Assembly: GCA_963978545.1 (NCBI GenBank)
Contig: OZ021722.1
Location: forward strand, 7,273,201 to 7,337,200
Length of the DNA stretch: 64,000 bases
Direction of reading: 5' to 3'
Source of the DNA: Linyphia triangularis
Lineage: Eukaryota; Arthropoda; Arachnida; Araneae; Linyphiidae
Part shown: piece by piece, positions 1-12,242 of the stretch
Position numbering within the stretch: position 1 is the first letter of the stretch
Layout of the letters: every line of letters starts with the position of its first letter
The notes under the pieces: generated by a model
Databases searched by the model: none
What the model saw: only the letters and a program-made list of their open reading frames with translations
Told to the model about the DNA's origin: nothing
Made by a program: the position numbers and the translations under genes

Positions 1-3000
1 GTTAATTTATTTAAAATTTGGTACAAGAATGCCTATAAAAATATATCCAACTTAAAATCACACATTGAAAGCATTTGAGCCATTTTCTCGAAAATACAAT
101 TCCCCTTTAAAACACATGGGGGACTTTTCAATGAATTATTGTTCAAAAAGTAAAATTTTCTAAATTTTTTCCCGCTATTGAAATTGAAGTTAGTATGTAG
201 GAGCATCTTTAATTCCAATTTTATAACACTCACTAAATAACAAGTGGGTCTAAAGATGGTCCAAAAAAGAGCACTTTCAAAAAATTTCATTTTTTATTTT
301 CCCCATGTTAATCGTAAGGAAAATTTCATATTTCAAAATTTTACAATCTTTTTGCAACTAGGGTAACCGAAATCATCACCCGAATCGATTTGCACTTTTA
401 ATAAAGTGAAATTTTACTCTTCAAAACCCAGTTAGAGCCCAAAAATGTCGTTAAATCCCTTTGAAAATACATTAGCCTTGTCAATCCTATGGCAAATCTC
501 AAATCCTCAATTTTCCAAATTGAACATAAATTTGTTGCCAAGGATCATAAAAGTCATCACCCGATTTCATTCTGATCAAATAATTTGCTTATAAAATGGT
601 ACTTTAGCACACAAAATCGAAGTAATGCAAAGTAAAAATACGTCTTCAACACAGTTCTTGAGCGCTTTCGTTTCAAAATTTCAACTTCTCATATACCTTA
701 TCAAAAATGATTTGTTTGCTAAATTTTGAACTTAGTTTTATTTATAAAGTGTTTTTGATTAAGAAAATGCAATTTGAAACAATTTGTTAAAAATGAAATT
801 TTCTATTCAATACCCTCGAAAGTGAAAAATTTCACGATTTTTAAAAAATGGAATTTTTGATTTTTAGAATACTGTTTTTTTATTTCAAATTTGGTACAAG
901 AATGCCTATAAAAAATATATCCAACTTAAAATCACACTTTGAAAGCATTTGGGCCATTTTCTCGAAAATACAATTCACCTTTAAAACACATGGGGGACTT
1001 TTCAATGAATTATTGTCCCAAAAGTAAAATTTTCTAAATTTTTTCCTATTTGAGAAATTAAAGCTAATATGTAGGAGAATCTCCAATTCCAATTTTATAA
1101 CACTTACTAAATAACAAGTGGGTCTAAAGTTGGTCCAAAAAAGGGCACTTTCAAAAAATTTCATTTTTGCTTTCCCCCATGTTAATCGTATGGAAAATTT
1201 CACATTTCTAAATTTTTAAAATTTTACAATCTTTTTACAACTAGGGTAACCGAAATCATCACCCGAATCGATTTCCACTTTCAAATCGTCATTAAAGTGA
1301 AATGTTACTACTCAAAACCCAGTTATTGCAGAAAAATACATTAGCCTTGTCAATCCTAAGGCAAATCTCAAATTCTCAATTTTCAAAATTGAATCTTCAT
1401 TGGTTGCCTAGGATCATAAAAGTACATAACCCGATTTCATTCTAATCAAATAATTTGTTTATAAAATGGTACTTTAGCACAAAAAATCGAAGTAATGCAA
1501 AGTAAAAATACGGCTTCAAAACAGTTCTTGAGCGCTTTCGTTTCAAAATTTCAACTTCTCATATACCTTATCAAAAATGATTTGTTTGCTAAATTTTGAA
1601 CTTAGTTTGATTTATAAAGTGTTTTTGATTAAGAAAATGCAATTTGAAACAATTTGTTAAAAATGAAATTTTCCATTCAATACCCTGGCAAGTGAAAAAT
1701 TTCACGATTTTTAAAAAATAGAATTTTTGATTTTTAGAATACTGTTTTTTTATTTCAAATTTGGTACCAAGAATGTCTGTAAAAAATATATCCAACTTAA
1801 AATCATGTTTTGAAAGCATTTGAGCCATTTTCTCGAAAATACAATTCAATTTAAAACACATGGGGGACTTTTCAATGAATTATTGTCCAAAAAGTAAAAT
1901 TTTCTAAATTTTTTCCCATTTGAGAAATTGAAGCTAATATGTAGGAGAATCTCCAATTCCAATTTTATAACACTCACTAAATAACAAGTGGGTCTACAGT
2001 TGGTCCAAAAAAAGGGCACTTTCAAAAAATTTCATTTTTTGTTTTCCCCATGTTAATCGAATGAAAAATTTCACATTTCTAAATTTTCAAAATTTTACAA
2101 TCTTTTTGCAACTAGGGTAATTGAAATCATCACCCGAATTGATTTCCACTTTCAAATCGTCATTAAAGTGAAATTTTACTACTCAATACCCAGTTATTGC
2201 AGAAAAATACATTAGCCTTGTCAATCCTAAGGCAAATCTCAAATCCTCAATTTTCAAAATTGTACCTTAATTTGTTGCCTAGGATCATAAAAGTCATCAC
2301 CCGATTTCATTCTGATCAAATAATTTGCTTATAAAATGGTACTTTAGCACTCAAAGTCGAAGTAATGCAAAGTAATAATACGGCTTAAAAACAGTTCCTT
2401 AGCGCTTTCGTTTCAAAATTTCAACTTCTCATATACCTTATCAAACATAATTTGTTTATAAATCAAACTAAGTTCAAAATTTGGCAAAGTGTTTTTGATT
2501 AAGAAAATGCAATTTGAAACAATTTGTTAAAAATGAAATTTTCCATTCAATACCCTGGCAAGTGAAAAATTTCACGATTTTTAAAAAATAGAATTTTTGA
2601 TTTTTAGAATACTGTTTTTTTATTTCAAATTTGGTACCAAGAATGTCTGTAAAAAATATATCCAACTTAAAATCATGTTTTGAAAGCATTTGAGCCATTT
2701 TCTCGAAAATACAATTCAATTTAAAACACATGGGGGACTTTTCAATGAATTATTGTCCAAAAAGTAAAATTTTCTAAATTTTTTCCCATTTGAGAAATTG
2801 AAGCTAATATGTAGGAGAATCTCCAATTCCAATTTTATAACACTCACTAAATAAAAAGTGGGTCTAAAGATGGTCCAAAAAACGGCATTTTCAAAAAATT
2901 TCATTTTTTATTTTCCCCATGTTAATCATAAGGAAAATTTCATATTTCAAAATTTTACAATCTTTTTGCAACTAGGGTAACCGAAATCCTCACTCGAATC

Positions 3001-3494
3001 GATTTCCACTGTCAAATCGTCATTGAAGTGAAATTTTACTACTCAAAACCAAGTTACTGCAGAAAAAAAATCGTTAAATCCCTTTGAAAATACATTAGCC
3101 TTGTCAATCCTAAGGCAAAACTCATTCTCAATTTTCAAAATTGAACCTTAATTTGTTGCCTATGATCATAAAAGTCATCACCCGATTTCATTCTGATAAA
3201 ATAATTTGCTTATAAAATGGTACTTTAGCACTAAAAATCGAAGTAATGCAAAGTAATAATACCACTTAAAAACAGTTCCTTAGCGCTTTCGTTTCAAAAT
3301 TTCAACTTCTCATATACCTTATCAAACATAATTTGTTTCCCAAATTTTGAACTTAGTTTGATTTATAAAGTGTTTTTGATGAAGAAAATGCAATTTAATA
3401 CAATTTTTAAAAAATTAAATTTTCCATTCAATACCCTCTAAAGTGAAAAACTTCACGATTTTTAAAAAATGGAATTTTTGATTTTTAGAATTCT
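1..3494 (-). repeat. Satellite higher-order repeat unit 1 (four monomers)
   Basis: Four related monomers lie head to tail at 1-873, 874-1743, 1744-2613 and 2614-3494, each starting near a GTTAATTT or GTTTTTTTA landmark followed by ATTTGGTAC. Neighbouring monomers differ clearly, but the whole 3.5 kb block recurs nearly unchanged at 3495 and 7003, so the amplified unit is the tetramer. Open frames on the minus strand recur once per monomer and are by-products of the AT-rich repeat, not genes. The strand is nominal. Confidence 0.95.
2455..2488. repeat. 34-bp microinversion inside satellite monomer C
   Basis: Other monomers read TTTGCTAAATTTTGAAC... through ...GATTTATAAA here (for example 1585-1618). 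This copy carries the reverse complement of that 34-bp block, bounded by TTT and AAA, with one substitution. An identical inversion is at 9457-9490 in the equivalent monomer of unit 3. The inversion therefore predates amplification of the higher-order unit. Confidence 0.85.
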
Positions 3495-6400
3495 GTTAAT
3501 TTATTTAAAATTTGGTACAAGAATGCCTATAAAAATATATCCAACTTAAAATCACACATTGAAAGCATTTGAGCCATTTTCTCGAAAATACAATTCCCCT
3601 TTAAAACACATGGGGGACTTTTCAATGAATTATTGTTCAAAAAGTAAAATTTTCTAAATTTTTTCCCGCTATTGAAATTGAAGTTAGTATGTAGGAGCAT
3701 CTTTAATTCCAATTTTATAACACTCACTAAATAACAAGTGGGTCTAAAGATGGTCCAAAAAAGAGCACTTTCAAAAAATTTCATTTTTTATTTTCCCCAT
3801 GTTAATCGTAAGGAAAATTTCATATTTCAAAATTTTACAATCTTTTTGCAACTAGGGTAACCGAAATCATCACCCGAATCGATTTGCACTTTTAATAAAG
3901 TGAAATTTTACTCTTCAAAACCCAGTTAGAGCCCAAAAATGTCGTTAAATCCCTTTGAAAATACATTAGCCTTGTCAATCCTATGGCAAATCTCAAATCC
4001 TCAATTTTCCAAATTGAACATAAATTTGTTTGCCTAAGATCATAAAAGTCATCACCCGATTTCATTCTGATCAAATAATTTGCTTATAAAATGGTACTTT
4101 AGCACACAAAATCGAAGTAATGCAAAGTAAAAATACGTCTTCAACACAGTTCTTGAGCGCTTTCGTTTCAAAATTTCAACTTCTCATATACCTTATCAAA
4201 AATGATTTGTTTGCTAAATTTTGAAATTAGTTTGATTTATAAAGTGTTTTTGATTAAGAAAATGCAATTTGAAACAATTTGTTAAAAATGAAATTTTCTA
4301 TTCAATACCCTCGAAAGTGAAAAATTTCACGATTTTTAAAAAATGGAATTTTTGATTTTTAGAATACTGTTTTTTTATTTCAAATTTGGTACAAGAATGC
4401 CTATAAAAAATATATCCAACTTAAAATCACACTTTGAAAGCATTTGGGCCATTTTCTCGAAAATACAATTCACCTTTAAAACACATGGGGGACTTTTCAA
4501 TGAATTATTGTCCCAAAAGTAAAATTTTCTAAATTTTTTCCTATTTGAGAAATTAAAGCTAATATGTAGGAGAATCTCCAATTCCAATTTTATAACACTT
4601 ACTAAATAACAAGTGGGTCTAAAGTTGGTCCAAAAAAGGGCACTTTCAAAAAATTTCATTTTTGCTTTCCCCCATGTTAATCGTATGGAAAATTTCACAT
4701 TTCTAAATTTTTAAAATTTTACAATCTTTTTGCAACTAGGGTAACCGAAATCATCACCCGAATCGATTTGCACTTTTAATAAAGTGAAATTTTACTCTTC
4801 AAAACCCAGTTAGAGCCCAAAAATGTCGTTAAATCCCTTTGAAAATACATTAGCCTTGTCAATCCTATGGCAAATCTCAAATCCTCAATTTTCCAAATTG
4901 AACATAAATTTGTTGCCAAGGATCATAAAAGTCATCACCCGATTTCATTCTAATCAAATAATTTGCTTATAAAATGGTACTTTAGCACACAAAATCGAAG
5001 TAATGCAAAGTAAAAATACGTCTTCAAAACATTTCCTGAGCGCTTTCGTTTCAAAATTTCAACTTCTCATATACCTTATCAAAAATGATTTGTTTGCTAA
5101 ATTTTGAACTTAGTTTGATTTATAAAGTGTTTTTGATTAAGAAAATGCAATTTGAAACAATTTGTTAAAAATGAAATTTTCTATTCAATACCCTCGAAAG
5201 TGAAAAATTTCACGATTTTTAAAAAATGGAATTTTTGATTTTTAGAATACTGTTTTTTTATTTCAAATTTGGTACAAGAATGCCTATAAAAAATATATCC
5301 AACTTAAAATCACACTTTGAAAGCATTTGGGCCATTTTCTCGAAAATACAATTCACCTTTAAAACACATGGGGGACTTTTCAATGAATTATTGTCCCAAA
5401 AGTAAAATTTTCTAAATTTTTTCCTATTTGAGAAATTAAAGCTAATATGTAGGAGAATCTCCAATTCCAATTTTATAACACTTACTAAATAACAAGTGGG
5501 TCTAAAGTTGGTCCAAAAAAGGGCACTTTCAAAAAATTTCATTTTTGCTTTCCCCCATGTTAATCGTATGGAAAATTTCACATTTCTAAATTTTTAAAAT
5601 TTTACAATCTTTTTACAACTAGGGTAACCGAAATCATCACCCGAATCGATTTCCACTTTCAAATCGTCATTAAAGTGAAATGTTACTACTCAAAACCCAG
5701 TTATTGCAGAAAAATACATTAGCCTTGTCAATCCTAAGGCAAATCTCAAATTCTCAATTTTCAAAATTGAATCTTCATTGGTTGCCTAGGATCATAAAAG
5801 TACATAACCCGATTTCATTCTAATCAAATAATTTGTTTATAAAATGGTACTTTAGCACAAAAAATCGAAGTAATGCAAAGTAAAAATACGGCTTCAAAAC
5901 AGTTCTTGAGCGCTTTCGTTTCAAAATTTCAACTTCTCATATACCTTATCAAAAATGATTTGTTTGCTAAATTTTGAACTTAGTTTTATTTATAAAGTGT
6001 TTTTGATTAAGAAAATGCAATTTGAAACAATTTGTTAAAAATGAAATTTTCCATTCAATACCCTGGCAAGTGAAAAATTTCACGATTTTTAAAAAATAGA
6101 ATTTTTGATTTTTAGAATACTGTTTTTTTATTTCAAATTTGGTACCAAGAATGTCTGTAAAAAATATATCCAACTTAAAATCATGTTTTGAAAGCATTTG
6201 AGCCATTTTCTCGAAAATACAATTCAATTTAAAACACATGGGGGACTTTTCAATGAATTATTGTCCAAAAAGTAAAATTTTCTAAATTTTTTCCCATTTG
6301 AGAAATTGAAGCTAATATGTAGGAGAATCTCCAATTCCAATTTTATAACACTCACTAAATAAAAAGTGGGTCTAAAGATGGTCCAAAAAACGGCATTTTC

Positions 6401-7002
6401 AAAAAATTTCATTTTTTATTTTCCCCATGTTAATCATAAGGAAAATTTCATATTTCAAAATTTTACAATCTTTTTGCAACTAGGGTAACCGAAATCCTCA
6501 CTCGAATCGATTTCCACTGTCAAATCGTCATTGAAGTGAAATTTTACTACTCAAAACCAAGTTACTGCAGAAAAAAAATCGTTAAATCCCTTTGAAAATA
6601 CATTAGCCTTGTCAATCCTAAGGCAAAACTCATTCTCAATTTTCAAAATTGAACCTTAATTTGTTGCCTATGATCATAAAAGTCATCACCCGATTTCATT
6701 CTGATAAAATAATTTGCTTATAAAATGGTACTTTAGCACTAAAAATCGAAGTAATGCAAAGTAATAATACCACTTAAAAACAGTTCCTTAGCGCTTTCGT
6801 TTCAAAATTTCAACTTCTCATATACCTTATCAAACATAATTTGTTTCCCAAATTTTGAACTTAGTTTGATTTATAAAGTGTTTTTGATGAAGAAAATGCA
6901 ATTTAATACAATTTTTAAAAAATTAAATTTTCCATTCAATACCCTCTAAAGTGAAAAACTTCACGATTTTTAAAAAATGGAATTTTTGATTTTTAGAATT
7001 CT
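3495..7002 (-). repeat. Satellite higher-order repeat unit 2 (variant order)
   Basis: Monomers at 3495-4369, 4370-5251, 5252-6121 and 6122-7002. Compared with unit 1 the order is A, a B/A chimera, B, D: the C-type monomer is missing. The monomer at 4370 matches type B up to about 4730 and then type A (the marker GAGCCCAAAAATGTCG appears at about 4813). This is what an unequal exchange between out-of-register arrays would leave. Confidence 0.93.
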
Positions 7003-9699
7003 GTTAATTTATTTAAAATTTGGTACAAGAATGCCTATAAAAATATATCCAACTTAAAATCACACATTGAAAGCATTTGAGCCATTTTCTCGAAAATACA
7101 ATTCCCCTTTAAAACACATGGGGGACTTTTCAATGAATTATTGTTCAAAAAGTAAAATTTTCTAAATTTTTTCCCGCTATTGAAATTGAAGTTAGTATGT
7201 AGGAGCATCTTTAATTCCAATTTTATAACACTCACTAAATAACAAGTGGGTCTAAAGATGGTCCAAAAAAGAGCACTTTCAAAAAATTTCATTTTTTATT
7301 TTCCCCATGTTAATCGTAAGGAAAATTTCATATTTCAAAATTTTACAATCTTTTTGCAACTAGGGTAACCGAAATCATCACCCGAATCGATTTGCACTTT
7401 TAATAAAGTGAAATTTTACTCTTCAAAACCCAGTTAGAGCCCAAAAATGTCGTTAAATCCCTTTGAAAATACATTAGCCTTGTCAATCCTATGGCAAATC
7501 TCAAATCCTCAATTTTCCAAATTGAACATAAATTTGTTGCCAAGGATCATAAAAGTCATCACCCGATTTCATTCTGATCAAATAATTTGCTTATAAAATG
7601 GTACTTTAGCACACAAAATCGAAGTAATGCAAAGTAAAAATACGTCTTCAACACAGTTCTTGAGCGCTTTCGTTTCAAAATTTCAACTTCTCATATACCT
7701 TATCAAAAATGATTTGTTTGCTAAATTTTGAACTTAGTTTTATTTATAAAGTGTTTTTGATTAAGAAAATGCAATTTGAAACAATTTGTTAAAAATGAAA
7801 TTTTCTATTCAATACCCTCGAAAGTGAAAAATTTCACGATTTTTAAAAAATGGAATTTTTGATTTTTAGAATACTGTTTTTTTATTTCAAATTTGGTACA
7901 AGAATGCCTATAAAAAATATATCCAACTTAAAATCACACTTTGAAAGCATTTGGGCCATTTTCTCGAAAATACAATTCACCTTTAAAACACATGGGGGAC
8001 TTTTCAATGAATTATTGTCCCAAAAGTAAAATTTTCTAAATTTTTTCCTATTTGAGAAATTAAAGCTAATATGTAGGAGAATCTCCAATTCCAATTTTAT
8101 AACACTTACTAAATAACAAGTGGGTCTAAAGTTGGTCCAAAAAAGGGCACTTTCAAAAAATTTCATTTTTGCTTTCCCCCATGTTAATCGTATGGAAAAT
8201 TTCACATTTCTAAATTTTTAAAATTTTACAATCTTTTTACAACTAGGGTAACCGAAATCATCACCCGAATCGATTTCCACTTTCAAATCGTCATTAAAGT
8301 GAAATGTTACTACTCAAAACCCAGTTATTGCAGAAAAATACATTAGCCTTGTCAATCCTAAGGCAAATCTCAAATTCTCAATTTTCAAAATTGAATCTTC
8401 ATTGGTTGCCTAGGATCATAAAAGTACATAACCCGATTTCATTCTAATCAAATAATTTGTTTATAAAATGGTACTTTAGCACAAAAAATCGAAGTAATGC
8501 AAAGTAAAAATACGGCTTCAAAACAGTTCTTGAGCGCTTTCGTTTCAAAATTTCAACTTCTCATATACCTTATCAAAAATGATTTGTTTGCTAAATTTTG
8601 AACTTAGTTTGATTTATAAAGTGTTTTTGATTAAGAAAATGCAATTTGAAACAATTTGTTAAAAATGAAATTTTCCATTCAATACCCTGGCAAGTGAAAA
8701 ATTTCACGATTTTTAAAAAATAGAATTTTTGATTTTTAGAATACTGTTTTTTTATTTCAAATTTGGTACCAAGAATGTCTGTAAAAAATATATCCAACTT
8801 AAAATCATGTTTTGAAAGCATTTGAGCCATTTTCTCGAAAATACAATTCAATTTAAAACACATGGGGGACTTTTCAATGAATTATTGTCCAAAAAGTAAA
8901 ATTTTCTAAATTTTTTCCCATTTGAGAAATTGAAGCTAATATGTAGGAGAATCTCCAATTCCAATTTTATAACACTCACTAAATAACAAGTGGGTCTACA
9001 GTTGGTCCAAAAAAAGGGCACTTTCAAAAAATTTCATTTTTTGTTTTCCCCATGTTAATCGAATGAAAAATTTCACATTTCTAAATTTTCAAAATTTTAC
9101 AATCTTTTTGCAACTAGGGTAATTGAAATCATCACCCGAATTGATTTCCACTTTCAAATCGTCATTAAAGTGAAATTTTACTACTCAATACCCAGTTATT
9201 GCAGAAAAATACATTAGCCTTGTCAATCCTAAGGCAAATCTCAAATCCTCAATTTTCAAAATTGTACCTTAATTTGTTGCCTAGGATCATAAAAGTCATC
9301 ACCCGATTTCATTCTGATCAAATAATTTGCTTATAAAATGGTACTTTAGCACTCAAAGTCGAAGTAATGCAAAGTAATAATACGGCTTAAAAACAGTTCC
9401 TTAGCGCTTTCGTTTCAAAATTTCAACTTCTCATATACCTTATCAAACATAATTTGTTTATAAATCAAACTAAGTTCAAAATTTGGCAAAGTGTTTTTGA
9501 TTAAGAAAATGCAATTTAAAACAATTTTTTAAAAATTAAATTTTCCATTCAATACCCTCAAATGGTAAAAATTTCACGATTTTTAAAAAATAGAATTTTT
9601 GATTTTTAGAATACTGTTTTTTTATTTCAAATTTGGTACCAAGAATGTCTGAAAAAATATATCCAGCTTAAAATCACACTTTGAAAGCATTTGGGCCAT
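7003..9699 (-). repeat. Satellite higher-order repeat unit 3, truncated
   Basis: Monomers at 7003-7875, 7876-8745 and 8746-9615, plus 84 bases of a fourth (9616-9699). The order A, B, C matches unit 1. The array stops inside the phrase TTTGGGCCAT and continues directly into Gypsy integrase coding sequence, so 9699/9700 is a clean breakpoint. Confidence 0.93.
9457..9490. repeat. 34-bp microinversion, second copy
   Basis: Same inverted block as at 2455-2488, again between TTTG and GTG, in the C-type monomer of the third higher-order unit. Confidence 0.85.
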
Positions 9700-9846
9700 C
9701 CCAAACTTCAGTCTCACTAGGATGGTCCTTACTCAGTCCTCAACAGGCTGAATGATGTCGTGGTCCGAATACGTAAGTCACCAAATTCTAAACCTAGAGT
9801 CGTTCATTATGACAGGTTAGCCCCTTACTATGGCCATAGTGTGTAA
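9700..9846 (+). pseudogene. Gypsy-type integrase C-terminal fragment (GPY/F module)
   Basis: The + frame from 9700 reads PKLQSH, then a TAG stop at 9718, then DGPYSVLNRLNDVV, KPRVVHYDRLAPYYGHSV and a TAA at 9844-9846. GPY followed by a hydrophobic segment and V-V-H-x-D-x-L-x-P-Y is the C-terminal GPY/F module of Gypsy/Ty3 integrases. The internal TAG sits where these proteins usually have the Trp before DGPY, so it is probably a TGG to TAG mutation. Everything upstream (gag, protease, reverse transcriptase, the rest of integrase) is missing, cut off at the satellite junction. It is the end of pol of the element whose 3' LTR begins at 10117. Confidence 0.85.
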
Positions 9847-10116
9847 TCCCCATAGTTTGTAATCCCCCTAATGTACAAAGTGTATATAGTTATTAAGACC
9901 ATGGTCACATGTGTATATAAATTTTTAAGTTTATTGTTTATTTAATTGTTTATTTAATTATTTATTTATTCAATAATGTTTCTGTCTTTAAATTAGTAAG
10001 TTTAGTAAGTTTTATAGTTTAGTTATGAACACAGAGTGTTTGCTATTGCCTTGAAAGTGAGCCTTCTTTCCGGGAACTGTACTGCCCGGGACGTGCAGTC
10101 CTTGGGTGGGGGGCAA
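9847..10116 (+). mobile_element. Gypsy 3' untranslated region and polypurine tract
   Basis: Noncoding sequence lies between the integrase stop and the LTR. It ends in a G-rich tract (10104-10113) a few bases before the LTR start TGTTACG, which is the expected place of the plus-strand priming site. Nothing else is recognisable here. Confidence 0.7.
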
Positions 10117-10307
10117 TGTTACGAATTTTTGTATATTTGTAAATATTTCATAGTGTTAATTTTGTAAATAGATAAATTTCTGTACATTTCGCATAAGACA
10201 ATGCAATGGCTTGTTTCCCTGCAATGAGCCTCCCAATGCTTGATAGCGGGTTTTACAGAGGTAACTCTGGGAAGCGAGTTTCAAGGGGCAGGGAATTTAG
10301 CATTATG

Positions 10308-11088
10308 TTGTTGTTGTTTCTAATCTCCCTTTTGTCTGACGAAGTCAGACAATATCAGTGAAGCCATTGACGTTAATGAAGTCTGACACTAGTTGTGGAC
10401 AGTTATAAATGTCCTCCCAGTCCAGTCCAAGGCAGTCCAAAATGTGCTGAGGTGATGCCTATTCTTTTTGGAATTTAGGGCAAAGAGGAAAATTTTTGCT
10501 TCCCCCAGAATATGTGAGGCCTTTAAGGTGACCACTAGCAAGTCGGGACAGACGGGTATTGGTGTGCCTATCACAAGGAAGAGATAGGGAGTGTCCTGGC
10601 TTTTTGGCTTTATACCAATCGTGAGACGGAGGTATATGCCGCTTTATTTTGAGCTATTTTCTTTGAGTATAACTCTTGATATGTGAGTTCTTGAGTAGAG
10701 AGGACAGGGTGTTCTAGTCCCTCCTTAGCAAGAGTGTCAGCCAATTCATTTCCGTGGATGTCTACATGTGACGGGATCCACTGAAAGTGCACTTTGTGCA
10801 GTAGGGATATGCTCTTGACTTTGCGTGTTATGGATAGACTGGTTTTGTCTCCCACGAGGGCCCAGTTTTTGAGGTGTTGAATGGAACTTCGGCTATCGGA
10901 TAGAATCCATAAGTCTCCGTAGTTGACCTCGCCAAAGATATTCTCTAAACCCAGGTCAATTGCTATTAATTCGCTTCGAAAGACAGAGCAGAAATCTGGA
11001 TTACGTTGTTTAATAGAATGTTTCTCTACGAGCGTTTCTATATAAATTCCACTGCCTGCCTGTATATCTATTTTGCTGCCATCATTGC
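10308..11088 (-). mobile_element. 5'-truncated I-clade-like LINE inserted in the LTR
   Basis: The inserted block reads on the minus strand. It begins inside RNase H at 11088 and ends in a short (CAA)n tail (10308-10318, read as TTGTTGTTG on +). It is flanked by 13-bp direct repeats matching at 11 of 13 positions (10295-10307 and 11089-11101), the signature of target-primed insertion. The carried RNase H domain fits I-clade non-LTR elements, since Jockey-type elements usually lack one. Confidence 0.85.
10381..11088 (-). pseudogene. LINE RNase H domain and C-terminus, frameshifted
   Basis: On the minus strand, after sequence derived from the LTR (so the nominal ATG at 11149 is not the real start), the frame reads CNDGSKIDIQAGSGIYIE, then FRSELIAIDLGL, then ILSDSRSSIQHLKNW and HFQWIPSHVDIHGNELADT. 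These carry the RNase H acidic residues: D in NDGS, E in RSEL, D in SDSRSS and D in NELAD. The open frame ends at 10610, but the continuation is in another frame: SHDWYKAKKPG, TNTRLSRLASGHLKGLTYSG, a CP-K-F knuckle remnant (second Cys lost), one in-frame TAG, then SPQHILDCLGLDWEDIY and a TGA just after DFINVNGFTDIV. There is thus at least one frameshift and one stop, so it is dead. The tail resembles spider I-elements as I remember them, which is weak taxonomic evidence. Confidence 0.88.
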
Positions 11089-11634
11089 ATTTAACAATAT
11101 GGTAATGGGAATCTCGCCAAGTTGGCGAGAAATCGTCAAATGTCGCCAAATTTGGCTACCAATTGGCGACATTTTCGGTACATGTATCCCATGTACATGT
11201 TATAAGGATTTTTCGACTACTGTCTGGAAAGTTCTCCAAATGTCTATCTCTGGAAGGTTCGTGAAGATTCGCAGCCTCCCCTATATAAACCCGGCCGTGA
11301 GTGAGTCAGTCACTGAGTGAGTTGTCTCTCAACGTTCATTGTGAGAGCTGTATTCCTGACTTGAGTTAGTTCGCGGATTTTGAGTCACTGAATTAGTTGA
11401 CTGGAGATACTGAGCGAACTGTATTGCATTGTCTTTTGCGACGATTTAGCAGTTGTTTGTCAAGTTTTTAACTGCTGTTTTGTGCTCTGTTGAGGTGAAA
11501 AGAGCTGTATTGTGTCTACTAGAACGAGAAGTTCTGGAGCTGTAAGAGAACTGTGAAGAGTTATTTTGGAATAAATTTCTGCAAGTTTTGATCTGACTTT
11601 GGCGTCAAATCTTTCGAACCCGTACAACGCAACA

Positions 11635-11794
11635 GTATTAATTTGCTTTATTATGATTTAAATTTTGTTTGTAGGGTAAGATATTTTTCTTTCTTCTTTT
11701 TGAGAATATTCTATTGCAAATATTGACTCTAGTTTTGTTTGTAACATTTCTTTATACGTAGCATTTTTTTTTAGTATTTCTTGAATTATATATA
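11635..11794. other. Unassigned AT-rich DNA after the LTR
   Basis: No open frame, inverted repeat or recognisable family is seen between the LTR end and the family E fragment. Confidence 0.4.
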
Positions 11795-11985
11795 TTCGCT
11801 ACGAAATTTTAACATGTGCAATATTTTAGCTAGCTGTGAATTTTAACATTCTGTTTGTGATGCATAAAATTAGAAGGCCAAAACTATTTATGCTGAAAAT
11901 TTCAGAGCTCTACTTCAACTTTAAGTAGGTTTCTATAGATACACAGACAGACACACAGCTTGTTTTCTTTTTCTTTTCTCTCTTT
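11795..11985 (+). mobile_element. Interspersed family E, short copy
   Basis: Shares TTCGCTACGAAATTTTAACATG, the TTTTAGCTAGCTGTGA motif and the ending ACACACAGCTTGTTTT with the longer copy at 13383-14300. The middle part with the TTCGCTCGC motifs is absent. The class is unknown; an RTE-like 3' end or a Helitron-like element are both possible. Confidence 0.6.
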
Positions 11986-12242
11986 GGAATGAATTAGTTA
12001 TATCTTTAGCGGCGACATCCGGTCTATTAATACGAGCACAGTTACAGTTAGAAAGCTTGGAGAAATAAAAGTGGGAGGGGAGGGTGGGTCATTGAAAAGT
12101 AGGATGATCTTGAGAAATTATTTCCGGTCCGCAAGAAATTTATTGTTCTTGGAAATGATAAGATTTTGAATTCTACTTTAGAAATCCATTGAAAGTACAG
12201 ATGCAATATAAACGGTTGAGAACAACTGATTGTGCCCCGTAT

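Larger units (their letters stand above)
10117..11634 (+). mobile_element. Gypsy 3' LTR, interrupted by a LINE insertion
   Basis: The LTR starts TGTTACGAATTTTTGTATA and ends CGCAACA. Without the 781-bp insert at 10308-11088 and one target duplication it is about 724 bp, matching the uninterrupted LTR at 21537-22258. It contains a TATATAA promoter-like stretch near 11282 and paired TCGCCAA/TTGGCGA motifs at 11113-11170. A second family member at 23547-24308 is followed by a primer binding site, which confirms LTR identity. Confidence 0.85.

Noticed and set aside
33..8863. Repeated 60-107 residue open frames on the minus strand (MKFFESALFW..., MCFKLNCIFEK...)
   Set aside because: They recur once per satellite monomer, shift with monomer indels and have AT-driven composition. 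They are properties of the satellite.
1..9699. CRISPR array
   Set aside because: Repeats are about 870 bp and contiguous without spacers, in eukaryotic DNA.
10610..11149. 179-residue open frame taken as an intact RNase H gene
   Set aside because: Its first 19 or so residues come from the LTR, not the LINE, and the true C-terminus lies in another frame with a stop. It is a fragment of a dead element.
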